Part shown: piece after piece, positions 1 to 12,821 of the stretch
How positions within the stretch are numbered: the stretch's first letter is position 1
How the letters are laid out: every line of letters starts with the position of its first letter
DNA from: Sipunculus nudus
Lineage: Eukaryota; Annelida; Sipuncula; Golfingiida; Sipunculidae
DNA length: 64,000 bases
NCBI GenBank assembly: GCA_026874595.1
Contig: CM049319.1
Span: 2,694,601 to 2,758,600 of the forward strand
Reading direction: 5' to 3'
Notes under the pieces: generated by a model
Seen by the model: only the letters and a program-made list of their open reading frames with translations
Databases searched by the model: none
What the model was told of the DNA's origin: nothing
Made by a program: the position numbers and the translations under genes

Positions 1-600
1 GTTTTTTTGCCTAAAAACTAAATATAAAATGAACATTAGTCTCACATCTTTGGATGCATATCTTCTTACAATTTAAAGGAATTATATAACTGTAATTAAG
101 TTAGCATCTCATTGTATTAAAATTTATTTTTTTATGACTCAAAGGATAACAAAACGATATTAATATATATCACTTTTATTACTCACCAACAAACCAAACG
201 ACTTAAAGCCACACAATAAAAATAAATATAATTTTGCTGTATTAATTTTCATAAGTAAACTTTGTTATTATTTAAGGTGATTCTACCGGTATTATAACTA
301 GCAAGTTTATTCGTTCATTTCAATGATTCATTAAAGTTAGCAATACGATCGATATAAAATAATGATATAGATATTTTTTCTCAAAGGCCGGAAAAAGGCA
401 AAAAAATAATTATAATAAAAAGCAATAATTATTAAATAGAACAAACCATGCAGTCCCAGCACGAGCACCCTGGCCGGCTCTCCTGTCGAAAAACTTTCCA
501 AAGCTCGAGCAATTTTAGCGAGAAAAAGACCCATGTCTGGCTGACAATTATGTCGGCGAACTGGTAACTCCAATATACAGTTGCGTTATTTGGTTAAGAA
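1..600. other. AT-rich intergenic DNA, no gene seen
   Basis: No reading frame here has a recognisable domain or codon bias. A more GC-rich island at about 460-560 is the only compositional change and has no supporting splice or start context. Nothing else can be assigned. Confidence 0.6.
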
Positions 601-2046
601 TTAAGGCGGTTTCACACCGGATGCGTACGAACGAATTTTACGTCCGAACAAAAATTTGCTGTACGAACGAAAAAATAAAACACTTTATTTTATGTTGGTG
701 CATACACACCTAATCCGAACGATGCTATCCGAACGAAAAATATAGAACATGTTCTATTTTTTGTCGTTCGCATCGGACAAGGATGGCTTCTTTTCACCTT
801 CAACACAAAAGAGCAGGAATATTTTTAACCAGACTGGTTCATTTGTACGTTACCTCTTTGATATATATGTAATACTGTACAACATAGAAGTGTTGTTTCC
901 TTGTCAACTAATTAAATTATGTAATAAAAATATAAAAACAGGTATAATTTTTATTTCAATCAAATTTATTTGATTTAAACAGATATTTATAACTTTTTTT
1001 TAGCTCCAAGGTTTTTCCATTTAAACCGGAAATTTTTTATATAATCTGTAAATTTCCGGGGGGGGGGGGTTATATTTTTATCAAAAGGGATTTCAATTGC
1101 CGCTATGCCTCTTATTTTAATTTACAATCGGGGACAAAACAGACTTTTAAACCAGGCTAAGATGTAATTTTTCAGGGTAAATTCTAATTCTTAATATATT
1201 ATTTGCAATATATTAAAGTTATTCTCCGAATAGGGAGGGGGGTGGAGGGATGATTACACTGATCATCCCCCCTAGCCCCCCCCCCCCCCCCATATTGACG
1301 CCCCTGAATATAAGTCAGCTGAGTAAGCGATATGAACACAAATTAGCGACATTATCCAGGACAAGCTGTTCATTACCAATAACAATTACGCGATAAATAT
1401 AGAAAAAAAAATCATTGAAAAATAACTTTTTTCATTTTTGTTTTGTATTATTATCATATTATAATTTTTAGTTCAACGTTTTGCATTTAAACAGAAGTTT
1501 CATAGCTGTGCGCATACTGTTCAAAATCATATTGGCAGAATTGATAATGAAATATAAATCAAACTTAACTAGTGATTCAAACTTTAATTTAACTTGAAAT
1601 GCAGCAGTTACAGTGCCGTTCTCTTGAAACAAGAGGTTGCGCAATTATTTTTAAAATCATGTTGAAATGGGAATTTTGGTCGAGTGAGTGGTAAATATTA
1701 TTTTCAATTATACAGTCAGTACACTCAGAGATAAAAAACTTTTTTATTAATAATTATTAATGAAAGATTAAGGGGAAAATCAATTTACACGTTCAGAAAT
1801 ATTCGACATTTTTGTATAGGTCTATATATATGGCCAAAAGCGCATATTTTTAGTGCATCCGATATCTTGCTCATATATCTGTCCATTACGAATTTCGGAC
1901 ACGAAAATTCCTAGGTCGCAAACCAAAAATATCGTTCGGATTTGGTGTGAATGAAATTTCGGATGCGACAGGATTTTAGTCGGAACGACAGGAATATTCG
2001 TTCGTGCCATATTCGTTCGGACGCATCCGGTGTGAATCCGCCTTAA
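601..2046. mobile_element. non-autonomous DNA transposon with TTAA ends
   Basis: The two ends are inverted copies. The left end reads TTAAGGCGGTTTCACACCGG. The right end is its reverse complement with one change, followed by further matching CGTTCG/CGAACG-rich subterminal sequence of about 50-100 bp on each side. The palindromic TTAA at both edges fits a TTAA target-site duplication as in piggyBac or Kolobok; a TTA/TAA duplication (Harbinger) is an alternative reading. Length is about 1.45 kb. No transposase frame is visible, so it is likely a MITE or internally deleted copy. A G-run at ~1059 and a C-run at ~1278 lie inside. Confidence 0.7.
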
Positions 2047-3185
2047 GTTTCTTCCTTTTCACCAATATATATCTTCTTGTCAATTGTTTATAATATTATT
2101 TGGTTCTACAGGAAAAACACGTTCAGCTGCTGAGGCATATGAAGGTGAACTAATGGAGTGTTGGGCTAGCCGGGTATTTATAAACATTTAGTGTGGGGGC
2201 ATATGTCACCGAGTAATTTTTCCCTGTAAAAAGTGGACACCCTACATTTTTGTGATCCTAAGACCTTAAACTTTACAAAAAAATATGGTGCCAATTTTTC
2301 TATAGTGGTTTTGTCATTTTTTCAGGTCAAATTTGATTTTAGAGCAAAAATTGGGGACCATTATATATAAATAATTCATACAGAGAGATATTTAGCAACA
2401 AAACACCTCAAAATGGTTAGTAAGATACATTACATCACAATAACTTAGACTAGACACTCAAATACTGCGTTAAGACGTTTATTACAATATTGGAGAGCAC
2501 CCGTAGAGCGCAAACCTCCGCCAACACATGGATCCGCATCAAGATCCATCAGACTAATCATGAAAATTAATCAGCTGTTGTTTGTCCACCAGTATATTGT
2601 TCTACTAAATTTCATTGATGAATTCATTAAAAAAATCATATAGAGACAAAAAGGTACCTTGGGTAGTTTGTGCAATGTACATGTGGCGGACCACTTGCTG
2701 ATTTCAGGCAACCAGTATCGTATACAGTTTGGCTCCACTTTCCTTGGTTTTAACCAGTGACTAAATATTTGCTTCATTTATACATAACATATGAAAATGG
2801 CCCTGTTATTCTTCCATTTGATATGATTTTGTTATTGCGTCATTCTGTTGTTCGATTATTACATCACCAACATCACTATCCGCTCGCTGATAGTGAAGGT
2901 ATAGAAACCCGTCTCTTATGGTTAGTTCATCCAAAGTATATTTAAAGATTCCTAAAGAATTCTAGGGAGTATTTTTATGTTTTGGTCATAATCCAAAAAA
3001 ATAATTTGTAAAATTTTAAGGCGGCTGACTAAATTTTTTTACATATTTTGTGAAGAATCAACAACAGAAAAAGGACAACTTTGACTGGATTTAGTGCCAG
3101 ATCCTCACTAACCAAACCCAAAGTTTTAGGAAATTCTATCTAGTCCAACATTCACAGTGAAATGGAATACATATTAAGAAGCAAA

Positions 3186-3187
<2 letters not shown>
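2047..3187. other. intergenic DNA, no gene seen
   Basis: Frames of 60-70 codons exist on both strands but show no domain, coding-like composition or splice context. A short stretch near 2490-2570 with GGATCC-centred dyads could be an old SINE fragment. This is not supported further. Confidence 0.5.

Positions 3188-3231
<44 letters not shown>
3188..3231. repeat. (AAT)n microsatellite
   Basis: An uninterrupted run of about 14 TAA/AAT triplets, read directly from the sequence. Confidence 0.95.
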
Positions 3232-3233
<2 letters not shown>

Positions 3234-3237
3234 TTGA

Positions 3238-3502
3238 TCATATAACCTCAGCTCTGTGCGGGCAATAGTAGCGACAGCTTGTCACCCCAAACGTCGATTT
3301 TAGATGAACTGGAGACGATGGAATGACAGTACAAGCTATTGGGTTCGCATCAATTCTAGTATGTGCAGATGTGCACGCCATTTCTGACACCACTTTTTCA
3401 TTTTCATCTACTTCTCGAACTGCCATTTTCCTGAGTTAAGACAAAAAGTAACGTTATTCTGTTGGGGAAAATAATAATTATTACATCCACGGTTTACTTA
3501 CG
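3238..3502 (-). CDS. candidate short minus-strand exon, unrecognised
   Basis: A 62-codon frame starts at 3426 (minus strand) with MAVREVDENEKVV and ends at 3238. Its composition (acidic start, Ser/Thr/Pro middle, clustered Cys/His near the end) looks more coding-like than its surroundings. Upstream on the same strand there is a textbook donor-like GTAAGTAA at 3501 and an acceptor-like pyrimidine tract with AG at 3459. The intron they would define is only 43 bp, which is unusually short for an animal. A GT inside the frame near 3290 could instead be a donor that makes this a first coding exon. No family is recognised. It could be chance. Confidence 0.25.
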
Positions 3503-3597
3503 TGTATTCGTGCAGCAGTTTTTAATACCGAGGCTGGTTTTACTCGAAAAACTCGTCTCCACGTCTGTCAGCGGGAGAATCATAACTTCCGGTAGGG

Positions 3598-3868
3598 GAT
3601 TTCCAAACGGCTATGTGTAAAACTCGGAAGTCCGAAGTCGGAAGCAAGGATTTTTTTTAAATAAAGCAATGTTCGAAGCATAATTAAAATGTTACTACAT
3701 CAATAGAAAGTACCATTTCATTTTTATTGATAGAATAAGATCTTTTCTATCATTATGTAAAAATCAAAGTTATCCATCCGAAGTTATAGACTATTTCTTG
3801 CTCGGTAATGCCCGGTTACGGTCCAAATAACATGTGTAAAACTCGGAAGCCAGTAATCCCTAATGCAC
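3598..3868 (+). repeat. ~270-bp inverted repeat, left copy
   Basis: This segment matches the reverse complement of about 7000-7275. Shared landmarks in the same order are TGTGTAAAACTCGGAAG at the start, GATAGAATAAGATCTTT in the middle, TTATCCAT, and a second TGTGTAAAACTCGGAAG at 3833. The short sequence at both ends is in the same orientation, so the unit has short direct terminal repeats. Several CGGAAG/CTTCCG motifs (ETS-like) are present. It could be a long terminal inverted repeat of a ~3.7-kb element, two insertions of one short element, or a duplicated promoter. Confidence 0.6.
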
Positions 3869-4360
3869 TGGTCATCATGTCGTCAGCAAACGTGTCAAGC
3901 ATTTTCAGTTTCTTCAATATCACATATTTTTCATAAACTCAGTTTGTTTTGTAACATTAATTATGCTGTTTTTTATAATATATTATATTGATATTTTATT
4001 TCATTTTGTAAAACAAGATTATATAATTACTCATCAATATTTTCGCTGTTACCGTTTTTTTTGTTTGTGGAAACATGAAAAAAAATAAAGATTTGATAAT
4101 ATTTTAAAAATTACCCTGATAATATCATAGAGACTTAAACAGATAATTAGACAGAACCACAAAACGTCCAGTAAATGTTTTAACGAGGGTGTTTCGAACA
4201 AAACATTTTATTTATCATGTATCAATTGAAAAACCTTTTCCTCTTCCATTGACCAAAAAATTTAATCATGATTATGAATCCCTTAAACTCTTATCTATTA
4301 TGTAATACTCTTTATACCAAATTATATTTTACATTTCATGGTCAGGTTGCACACTTTCAT

Positions 4361-4422
<62 letters not shown>

Positions 4423-4424
4423 GA

Positions 4425-4485
<61 letters not shown>
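4361..4485. repeat. (TA)n microsatellite
   Basis: About 125 bp of alternating TA with a few TG interruptions. The Ile/Tyr frames running through it are artefacts of the repeat. Confidence 0.97.
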
Positions 4486-4488
<3 letters not shown>

Positions 4489-6779
4489 CACATTGCAATT
4501 TGATATTTTCCCCTATATGTTCCTGCTGTAAATGGAACCTGTTTCAATTCATGTTTTGAAATTTTGCCAAAATAGCATAATATACATGATGCTTTACAAA
4601 AATTTGTTTGTTACTGATTTCATCAGACGTATCCTGCAAAATTAAAAATATACACAAACATTAACAATACCTTGACAGAAAAAAATACACAATACATGTG
4701 TAAAAAGATATGATCCCGATTGTAACATTTTACAATCATATAAAAAACAATAGTTTCTGTTTTTGCAGAACGATTCAATATATATTCGATATTTTTTATG
4801 CAGTTAGGTACAATATTCATCAAATTAATGTTCTGAAAATTTGCAAAACCACAGGACACAAACATTTATACTTTATATATATATATATATATAACTAAAA
4901 AATCAATAAAACATCAAACAAAACATTTTGCATAGCCAAAAAAAGTTCAGTAAATGTTTAAAAATAAATTGTTACAGAGCAAATGTTAAAGATATAATAA
5001 ATTCTGTTTAATTATAGAACCTGATACAAGCAACAGTTAAGTCCGGAGAGAAGGAGGTCCGAAAGCGCACGGTACTTCTGTATCGAGAATTCCAATTATA
5101 GTCCGGTTAATTTTGTTTCTGAGCATAAAAATATAAGAATCAAATAAAAATAGTGAGTATACACGGAATATTCAGATGCATATATTTTTATATAAAGATA
5201 AAAAATTACTATACAGCAAAAGTAGAATGGGAATATTTAATATTTTTAATTGAAATATTTATCTTAGCGGTAAATATCTTACTTGATTTATCAATCCGGT
5301 TTGGTTCCATTATTGCATGGTGTCATCATTTTTATGTGGAATTTCAAGGAATGAATCATAAAGATGAGCAACAGGTTCAATAAAAATGCCTATATCCCGT
5401 AGCATCTTTAAGACACCAGGTAACCTCTAGACAGTCTTTTACTTGAAGCCCCAGATGTCTTACGTGTCGATAAAGATTCTATATGGTTATTTATTAAAGA
5501 TTTTACATTCAAAATTGTAATTTCTTATCGAGATCCTTGTAATCTTATACAGTAATCCGAAGTTGAAGGGAGCGCATTCTGTTTACATGCCCTTATCATG
5601 CACATATTATAACGTATATGAGAGTGAAAACAGTTGCAAATATACTTTAAAATATTATTAAATATCCATTTATTTGAAGTTGAAATGTGATGTTGAAACA
5701 TCAGGAGTGAATTTTAATATGTAAATATCAAGATTGAAAAAGTTTGAAAGAAAGAGTTAAAACTTGAAAAAAGAATTGATTTTAGTTTAAAAAAAAAATG
5801 ATTTGCTTAAATATACAAATCGATAAGATTTTATAATCACACATGTATTAGTATGTTATATATTACCTGGACTGTTGTATCCCTTTTCTAAGATATATTT
5901 TAACTTTTTGTTCAAATATCGTAGAACTCTAACATATTGAAGGACATTTCGTTTTGTATATGATACATGTATATTTTTTCCAGCGATGACCTACTGGGAT
6001 ATATTGAATTTTCATATTTGTTCAACGTTTGAAAAATATATTACTGTTTTTATTTTGAATGACATCGTAATTTATAACTGTATTTTTTAATGCCGTATTA
6101 GGGTTTATTATACCATATTTATTATTCAGTGGTGCATCCATAGAGGGCGCAAGCATAACACCGAGGAATCCCCATTCCCCCCCCCCCCCCACCCCCCATC
6201 GCAGTACCGTGTGAGTCATACACGGTCTCCCCACAGAGCTAAGCTCGGGGTGGGATCGACCGTGAAAAATATCACGGCTCCTCGGCTGATACTCAGACTC
6301 GCGCACTGTGCTCTGCTGTCCGAGTCTGCATGTGCGCTCTCAGATCACAAAAGTCGGTAAAATGCAAAGATTGTCATAAGACTTTAACATATCAATTATT
6401 TTACAACGAGTACTACATTTAAATACTAGTAGTGACATTTTGCAAGTTATAAATGTATAGACGCGCATTTCATCATTGACATTAACATGTTACGAACTTT
6501 TGAATATTTGGACTTTCCAATTTATACCATAATGTTATAGAAATATAAATATTAAAGCCCAACAATCTGCAGTTTGAATACATTGTTCCAATACATGTAG
6601 GAGTATAGTTGCGGAACAGAAAATCTTCATAATCTTTCGTTTAAGGTGCCTCAAAATGTCCTCTTTACATTACATATTTTAAAAATTAACCCCTTCCCAT
6701 ACCATCCCCATGTTAATACAAATAATTTTCACAAAACATAGCCCTAGATAGGGTGAAATATATTACGTGAAAATACCAT

Positions 6780-6816
<37 letters not shown>

Positions 6817-6999
6817 TTTACAAATAAAAAATTAAAAACTTATAGTTTTCCGATTATGTATCATGTTTTGTGTTATTCACGCATTAAAAGCAGAATCATG
6901 CATAAGCTATTTTAATATATGCATGCAACTATAATTATAATGAAACTGCATTTGGGCTGTGGCTCTTAACTGACCACAAGTTAACCAGTGCGTCTCTGT
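4486..6999. other. AT-rich DNA between the inverted repeats, no gene seen
   Basis: No domain-bearing frame was found. A GC-richer patch at 6130-6340 with a C-run at ~6179 holds a 94-codon minus frame, but its Gly run simply reads the homopolymer. A short (TA)n lies at 6783-6811. Confidence 0.5.
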
Positions 7000-7275
7000 G
7001 ACTTCCGAGTTATACACATTGGATAACATCCCAGCACTTCTGACTGACTTCCGAGATTGCTTCCGAGCACAAAATCGTCCATAACGTTCAGATTAAAGAA
7101 TGGATAACTATTATTCTTCACAGAATGATAATAAAGATCTTATTCTATCGGTGGAAAAAACAAAACGGTATTGAAGCGTTTGCATTTTGTATATGCTTTT
7201 AACTGCATTATTTATAAAACGATTCCTTGGTTTCCGGCGTCCGGCTTCCGACTTCCAAGTTTACATATACGACCG
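7000..7275 (-). repeat. ~270-bp inverted repeat, right copy
   Basis: Reverse-complement relative of 3598-3868, diverged but collinear over its whole length. It ends on the right near 7275, next to a GC-richer patch with a donor-like GTAATAAA at about 7347. Confidence 0.6.
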
Positions 7276-8974
7276 CGCCATGACATCTTCACTTTTGAAT
7301 GAGAAGTACCGCTTTACGTGAATCGGTGCCACAGTGATGAAAGAAGGTAATAAATGTAATTATTTTTGTGTAACAACATTTTTTCTACGATGTTAAGCAC
7401 ATATAATACGACTTTATAAGCCTGTGATGCCAAATAATACCAGACAGGAAATATTTTGATCCGACCCTTAGAATGGGCGTTCTGTTGTGACTGCCATCAT
7501 GACTACAGGCCCTATCAGTTTATTTCAGAAGGCCTGAGTGTCATGTTGTCATGGCTAGGGCAATAGCATATCATTTGGGAGCAATTATACCTTCTGTTGA
7601 GTAGCTATTTTTATAAGTTATTTACAGACATTTATTTACAGACATTTACAGTAGAATGAGACATGTAAAGGACAGATAATCAACATTGAATGAAATGCAT
7701 GTTTTGCTGCAGAATTCATTAAGGAGAGTTTTTTGAAAAACAAAACAAAGGTACCTTAAAAATTTAGAATTTTAGAAAAGTCCTGTTGAAGGAAACTAAC
7801 TTGAAGTAAATATCAATTATAACAAAAAAGTGTCATCATTAGTCATAATGCTATCGAACGTGTTTACAGATTTTCTTCTATCCCCCCCCCCCCCCCATGG
7901 TCTATTTTTTTATCTATTTTGTTTGGTGGCCAATTTCTTTTATACATTTATGGGAATATGAAACCGAGGCATTCAGGTTATACCAGTACAATAACAAAAG
8001 CGGACAAATTTTAACAGAAACTATGGTAAAACCAATGGTAAAGTTTAAATATAACAATGGTAAAGTTAAATGCTGGTTATTATTGAATTCTTGCTTTTTC
8101 GTTATCCTTAAATGACTTGTGATGGCACAAGGGCTCCATAGGCTGTTCCATCCGTCGGAGCAAGATCACTGGTACAACATCAATTTTTTATGAAAATAGT
8201 TATCTGTAGACAATGAGTAGCACCCAGCTTGTACTATCTATATATAATGCGAACCATGAAATAAAGAATAAAGAAAAGTCTTTGCTTATATTTTATAAAA
8301 TCTGACTGGTTATGTCATTAAATGCAGGGTATGTCAGATGCAGCAGCGGAATGTACATCTTTGATCGGGGCACATGTATTTTTTTATCATTTTTATACCA
8401 AATAACTCCAGACAAAAACTAAAGCATTTTATACCTGCTTAACTAATGCTCGTTTTCCCTTAAATCGTGATCAAGAACAATTTTGTTTTATTGCACAAGC
8501 TAACAAAATGACATGTGCCTTAAACAATAAACAAATGTCTTGAATTTAATGAAAGGTTTTTGCATTTTTTTTATGTTATTGTAATTTTAATAAAGGCCAT
8601 AAAAACAATAAAAAAATGTTTGGGCTATAATATGGGGATCGGTATGGAGGATGTCAACATTAAGGTTGTTTTAACAGCACATAACAATTCCCTTTTAAGT
8701 ACATTAAACTTTTCTGAAACGGCACATGTTCAAGTAATTTTCAAGGAACTAAGTCTCAAAGAATCTGAGCTTAGATCGTGTTTCTTACTGCTGGTCCAAC
8801 TTACTGCTTAATGATCTCAGCTAAATAATAAATTGTTAAAAAGGAGAAATAATAAAATCATCATTCGTATGTTCATTTGGCAAATGTTAAAATTAAATAT
8901 TAAAACGTGTCTTGTAAAACAATATTTTATTTAAATGATTTTGCAAGAAAACACAATTGTGTATGAATGCATCA
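7276..8974. other. AT-rich DNA, no convincing gene
   Basis: A C-run sits at 7882-7895. The frames at 7897-8115 and 8560-8811 carry no recognisable domain and have the composition of AT-rich noise. A possible non-coding first exon at ~7280-7346, ending AAG/GTAATA, cannot be supported further. Confidence 0.45.
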
Positions 8975-9117
<143 letters not shown>

Positions 9118-9290
9118 GAGTGTGTGTGTAATTATACAAATAGACGGATCAAATTTTGTCAGACATTTTTACTACTACGTAGTTTCGTGCAACGTGCTGC
9201 ACTCACCACTGTCTGAGTGATTATACAGCTCTGATGTCATACCATTGAGTACTCTAGCAGTTGCTTATTGCAGTAAACCATTATATTAAT

Positions 9291-9316
9291 TTATATATAT
9301 ATATATATATAATATA

Positions 9317-9369
<53 letters not shown>
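9291..9369. repeat. (TA)n microsatellite
   Basis: An almost pure TA tract, about 80 bp. Confidence 0.95.
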
Positions 9370-9370
<1 letters not shown>

Positions 9371-9409
9371 TAAGTATAATGATAAGTGGTATAGCCGTCT
9401 TAGTCTGGA

Positions 9410-9490
9410 AGTGTAGGTTTGGAGTAAGACTGACTTATATCAATAAACATGTTACTATCTAAAAGGCGTCAGTCTTACTCTCTCTACACT
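9410..9490. repeat. short inverted repeat (hairpin)
   Basis: AGTAAGACTGAC at 9423-9434 is matched by its exact reverse complement at 9468-9479. The match extends with mismatches to AGTGTAG/CTACACT, giving arms of about 23 bp around a 33-bp loop. It may be a very small foldback element next to the TA tract. Confidence 0.6.
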
Positions 9491-10623
9491 CACACACGTA
9501 TATATATGTGTTTGTGTGTGTGTCTGCCATTCATTTTTACCTCAATGTATAGGAAAATAAGTGTCCAAGAAACTACACGGTTGGGAGCTACCTTATCGGA
9601 TAGCTTAAATGAGAGATAGCTTAAACTAGAGATTACCATTGCTTTTAGAAAAAAAAATAACATTTATCCCCTGAAGAAAACTGTAAAGGTACATAAACAT
9701 TTACAACAGTATGTGAATTATCTCATGCCATTTGTTCATTAGTTTGGCAAAACCATCCCTGTACACGGAATGACAATTTCCAATTCACCTGTTTCATTCA
9801 TTGTTATGGTTCTGTGTGTGAGTAAACACAGTCCTGTGGGTACTGGGAAATCCCCGTTTATGTTTGTAGCGCCATCTGTCGGTTTCATTTTACATCACTT
9901 CTCTCTCAGGTCTGTGCATGTGGAGATGCCGGTGTATCTTCCTTACACACCAACATGGTATTTATCTACTACAGTACCGCTAATAGCCCTGATCGGGGTA
10001 AGCCCCATGTTGCTATTTTTAGATCTTTCCTATGCGCATGGGTGTGTTGGCTGGGGGCAAGTAGGACATACTCAAGCAGCACCTCAGAGAGCACTGCCCT
10101 CTCACATCAGTCTGTGAGGACCGCTGCAACAAACACACACACACGCTCCTCGTCCAGGAAAACACAGACTAGTTTGATTGTCTTAATGTATTACATGGTA
10201 GATTCTATCATTTCGAAACGTGCATAGATATACAGATATAACATAGACATACGGATATATTTTACACAGCAGACTAAATGTGACTCGGGCATGAACTCAA
10301 GACTGAATGAAATACTTGCAAATCTTCAGAATCTTCGTTTTAGTATATACTACAATACATTAGATATATATAACATCAGTAAAAGTAAAATCATGTGACA
10401 AACTGTCTCATCATTTTCTTATGATATCTCATGTGAAACTGGAGATGTGATCTTTTTAAGTGTTATGAACATTCAGTATATTGTTGATATATCATCATAT
10501 ATATTTGAAGAGTCACTGTCAGTGTTCAACTGATGTATTGTTAATATATCATATATTTCAATAATATTTTCTTCTTATATAATATAAATCAATTATATAC
10601 CATGACTTCTGTTTAATTTACAT

Positions 10624-10669
<46 letters not shown>

Positions 10670-11371
10670 ATTAGTTTATTATTATTTCAGTATATTTATA
10701 CAGGGTAACTTGTTCAGAAGTTATTCTGTTTTTCCACTAGGCCCTGTAAAAGTATACATATAAAATACATTTACATTAAAATATATAAGATCATGTACAC
10801 AAATCTATACACATTAAATCTGACAAACTTATGATGATAATAAAATCATGCATATTATGAACAAATAAAATTATAGCTAAAACACATCACATTCACTGTG
10901 AATCTCATGTTAATGAAGGAACAGGTGTTTTTAAGTTATTTGCAAGTAATTAGGTTATTATAAACCATGAAAAGATCAAAGATAAAATCTAAAATCCTAT
11001 ATAGAGTATAAAATTAAGAGCTTAAAAAGAAGGATTTGGCGCTATGCTTAAAAGTGGCTGAGGAGTTTACAAATCTTATCTCATATATGGTAATATTCTA
11101 CAACAACAGACCAGCATAAATAGAACTTGATCTATAATATTTTGTTCTCGGCTTAGGAAGGGCAATTAAATTATTAGTTGCAGATCAAGTTGAGTAATCA
11201 TGAGTTTTTGACAAATGACATTGATCCTCGCTTACCTGTAAGCCATGTTTGATGCAATAATTTATGCATAAGAAGGGCTGTAAAGTATTTATATCGTTTT
11301 GATACAGACATCCAGTTCAATTTATGTATTAATGTTGCACTTCGAACATTGAAATTACATATATATATATA
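9491..11371. other. intergenic DNA, no gene recognised
   Basis: Two overlapping frames at 9770-10227 lie in a more balanced-composition stretch, but neither shows a family signature. A (TA)n tract lies at 10626-10666. Otherwise AT-rich and featureless. Confidence 0.45.
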
Positions 11372-12297
11372 CAGTAGAACGCCTGTATTACGGTCACCAT
11401 CGGGACTGAATAAAAGTGCCCTTAATACAGGAGTGGCTGTTATACAGGACACCAGGAAAGGGGAGTTAAAATGTAACACAAAACCAAATTAAAATCTTTA
11501 TTACAATCAATAAAATAAACGTATACACAGAGTATTAGTATATTTACTGTTATCAATAAAAAAAAATAAAATATTTACAATCACGTCAACCCTATTTATA
11601 ACATTTACCAACCATATATAAAAATACAGTGTTTTTTATTAAATAACAGATTGTATATCCATAATATTTGTTCAATTTTAATGTTTATTTTGCATTCATA
11701 ATTATTCAAGTATGAGTTGATTGTGCGATGTTTGCCGCACTGGTTTTGTTTGATGTACGTGTTCACAAGGACATTAAAGAAAGTTTAAAGATCCACAGTT
11801 TGCCTAACGTTTTTCTGTGGACATAATCATCTGGACCCGCTGGTTGTCATTCGTTAATTAAATGGCAGACATCCATGATTAAGATCCGGCTCGCACGACT
11901 GATTCCCAAACATACACGCAGGTGGGAACTTCCTATTGTGCATACTAATGGGGCTGAGTGGGGTAGTACGACGCTGGCTACGTGTCAAACAACTCATTTA
12001 CGGTAGAGTGGCTCTCATTAACAGACAGGAATATGTGAGAGCGGACACTTGTTAATTATATTATGGTCAGAAGTGGACGCTCGATTTGTTGAACCCATGT
12101 CACGGAGTCACTGCCCCTGACCGTAATTGAGGCGTTTCCCGGCCTGCGGGACCGAGAAACCTGGCCGTAATACGGAATAGAGGAGTGACCATAGAGGAGT
12201 GATAATGATATATAACGGTCGAAATTGGGGACCGGAAAATCTTACCGTTATAGACGTATTGACCGTTATTGAGGCGTGGCCGTTAGCAGGCGTTCTA

Positions 12298-12300
<3 letters not shown>
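11372..12300. mobile_element. pogo/Tigger-like non-autonomous DNA transposon
   Basis: The ends are inverted: CAGTAGAACGCCTG at 11372 and CAGGCGTTCTACTG ending at 12300. Both are directly flanked by TA, the target site used by Tc1/mariner and pogo elements. The CAGTAGAAC terminus resembles pogo/Tigger ends. Subterminal sequence on both sides is rich in GGTC/GACC, TTACGG and ATACGG motifs. At 929 bp with no intact transposase frame it is probably a MITE. It has landed inside a TA microsatellite, so TA runs lie on both sides. Confidence 0.75.
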
Positions 12301-12333
<33 letters not shown>

Positions 12334-12821
12334 CACATGTATCTACAATATGGAACATCAGATGTTTACCATAAATCACCACACATGATTTTATGACAAT
12401 CTGGTTAAACAAAGTATATAAAAATATTTGAGCTGAAGCTCTCTGCAAGTTTTTCAAGGTTTTCTTTTCATTCAACATTCTCCATCAATAGATATGATGA
12501 TTTAAATTCCTGGCTCCCTGCAGCTATGCAGCTGATGCATCTGCACAATATGTGTAAGATAAATAGATTGGATCACCTCAATAAAATTAATCATGCCCAA
12601 AATTACCCCATGTTATAATTACCTTGACAAAACAAACTAATAAAAAATGTTAAGGTCATATTATTTATGTGCATTAATCTACAGTTTTGGTTATAACTAT
12701 ATATAAGACATTATAACATACTCACTTTATTAAATGTCCAGTTAATAACTCTGAATAACTGATTTAATCTTTAAACAGGGTCAGAAAGGTTAAATACTAA
12801 ACCCTCAATACCCTACAGTCA

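Noticed and set aside
4268-4531. Long frames of alternating Tyr and Ile (also at 9.0, 13.3, 29.1, 31.2 kb)
   Set aside because: They are translations of (TA)n microsatellites.
6022-6306. 94-codon minus frame with a Gly run
   Set aside because: The Gly run reads a C homopolymer and no domain or splice signal supports it.
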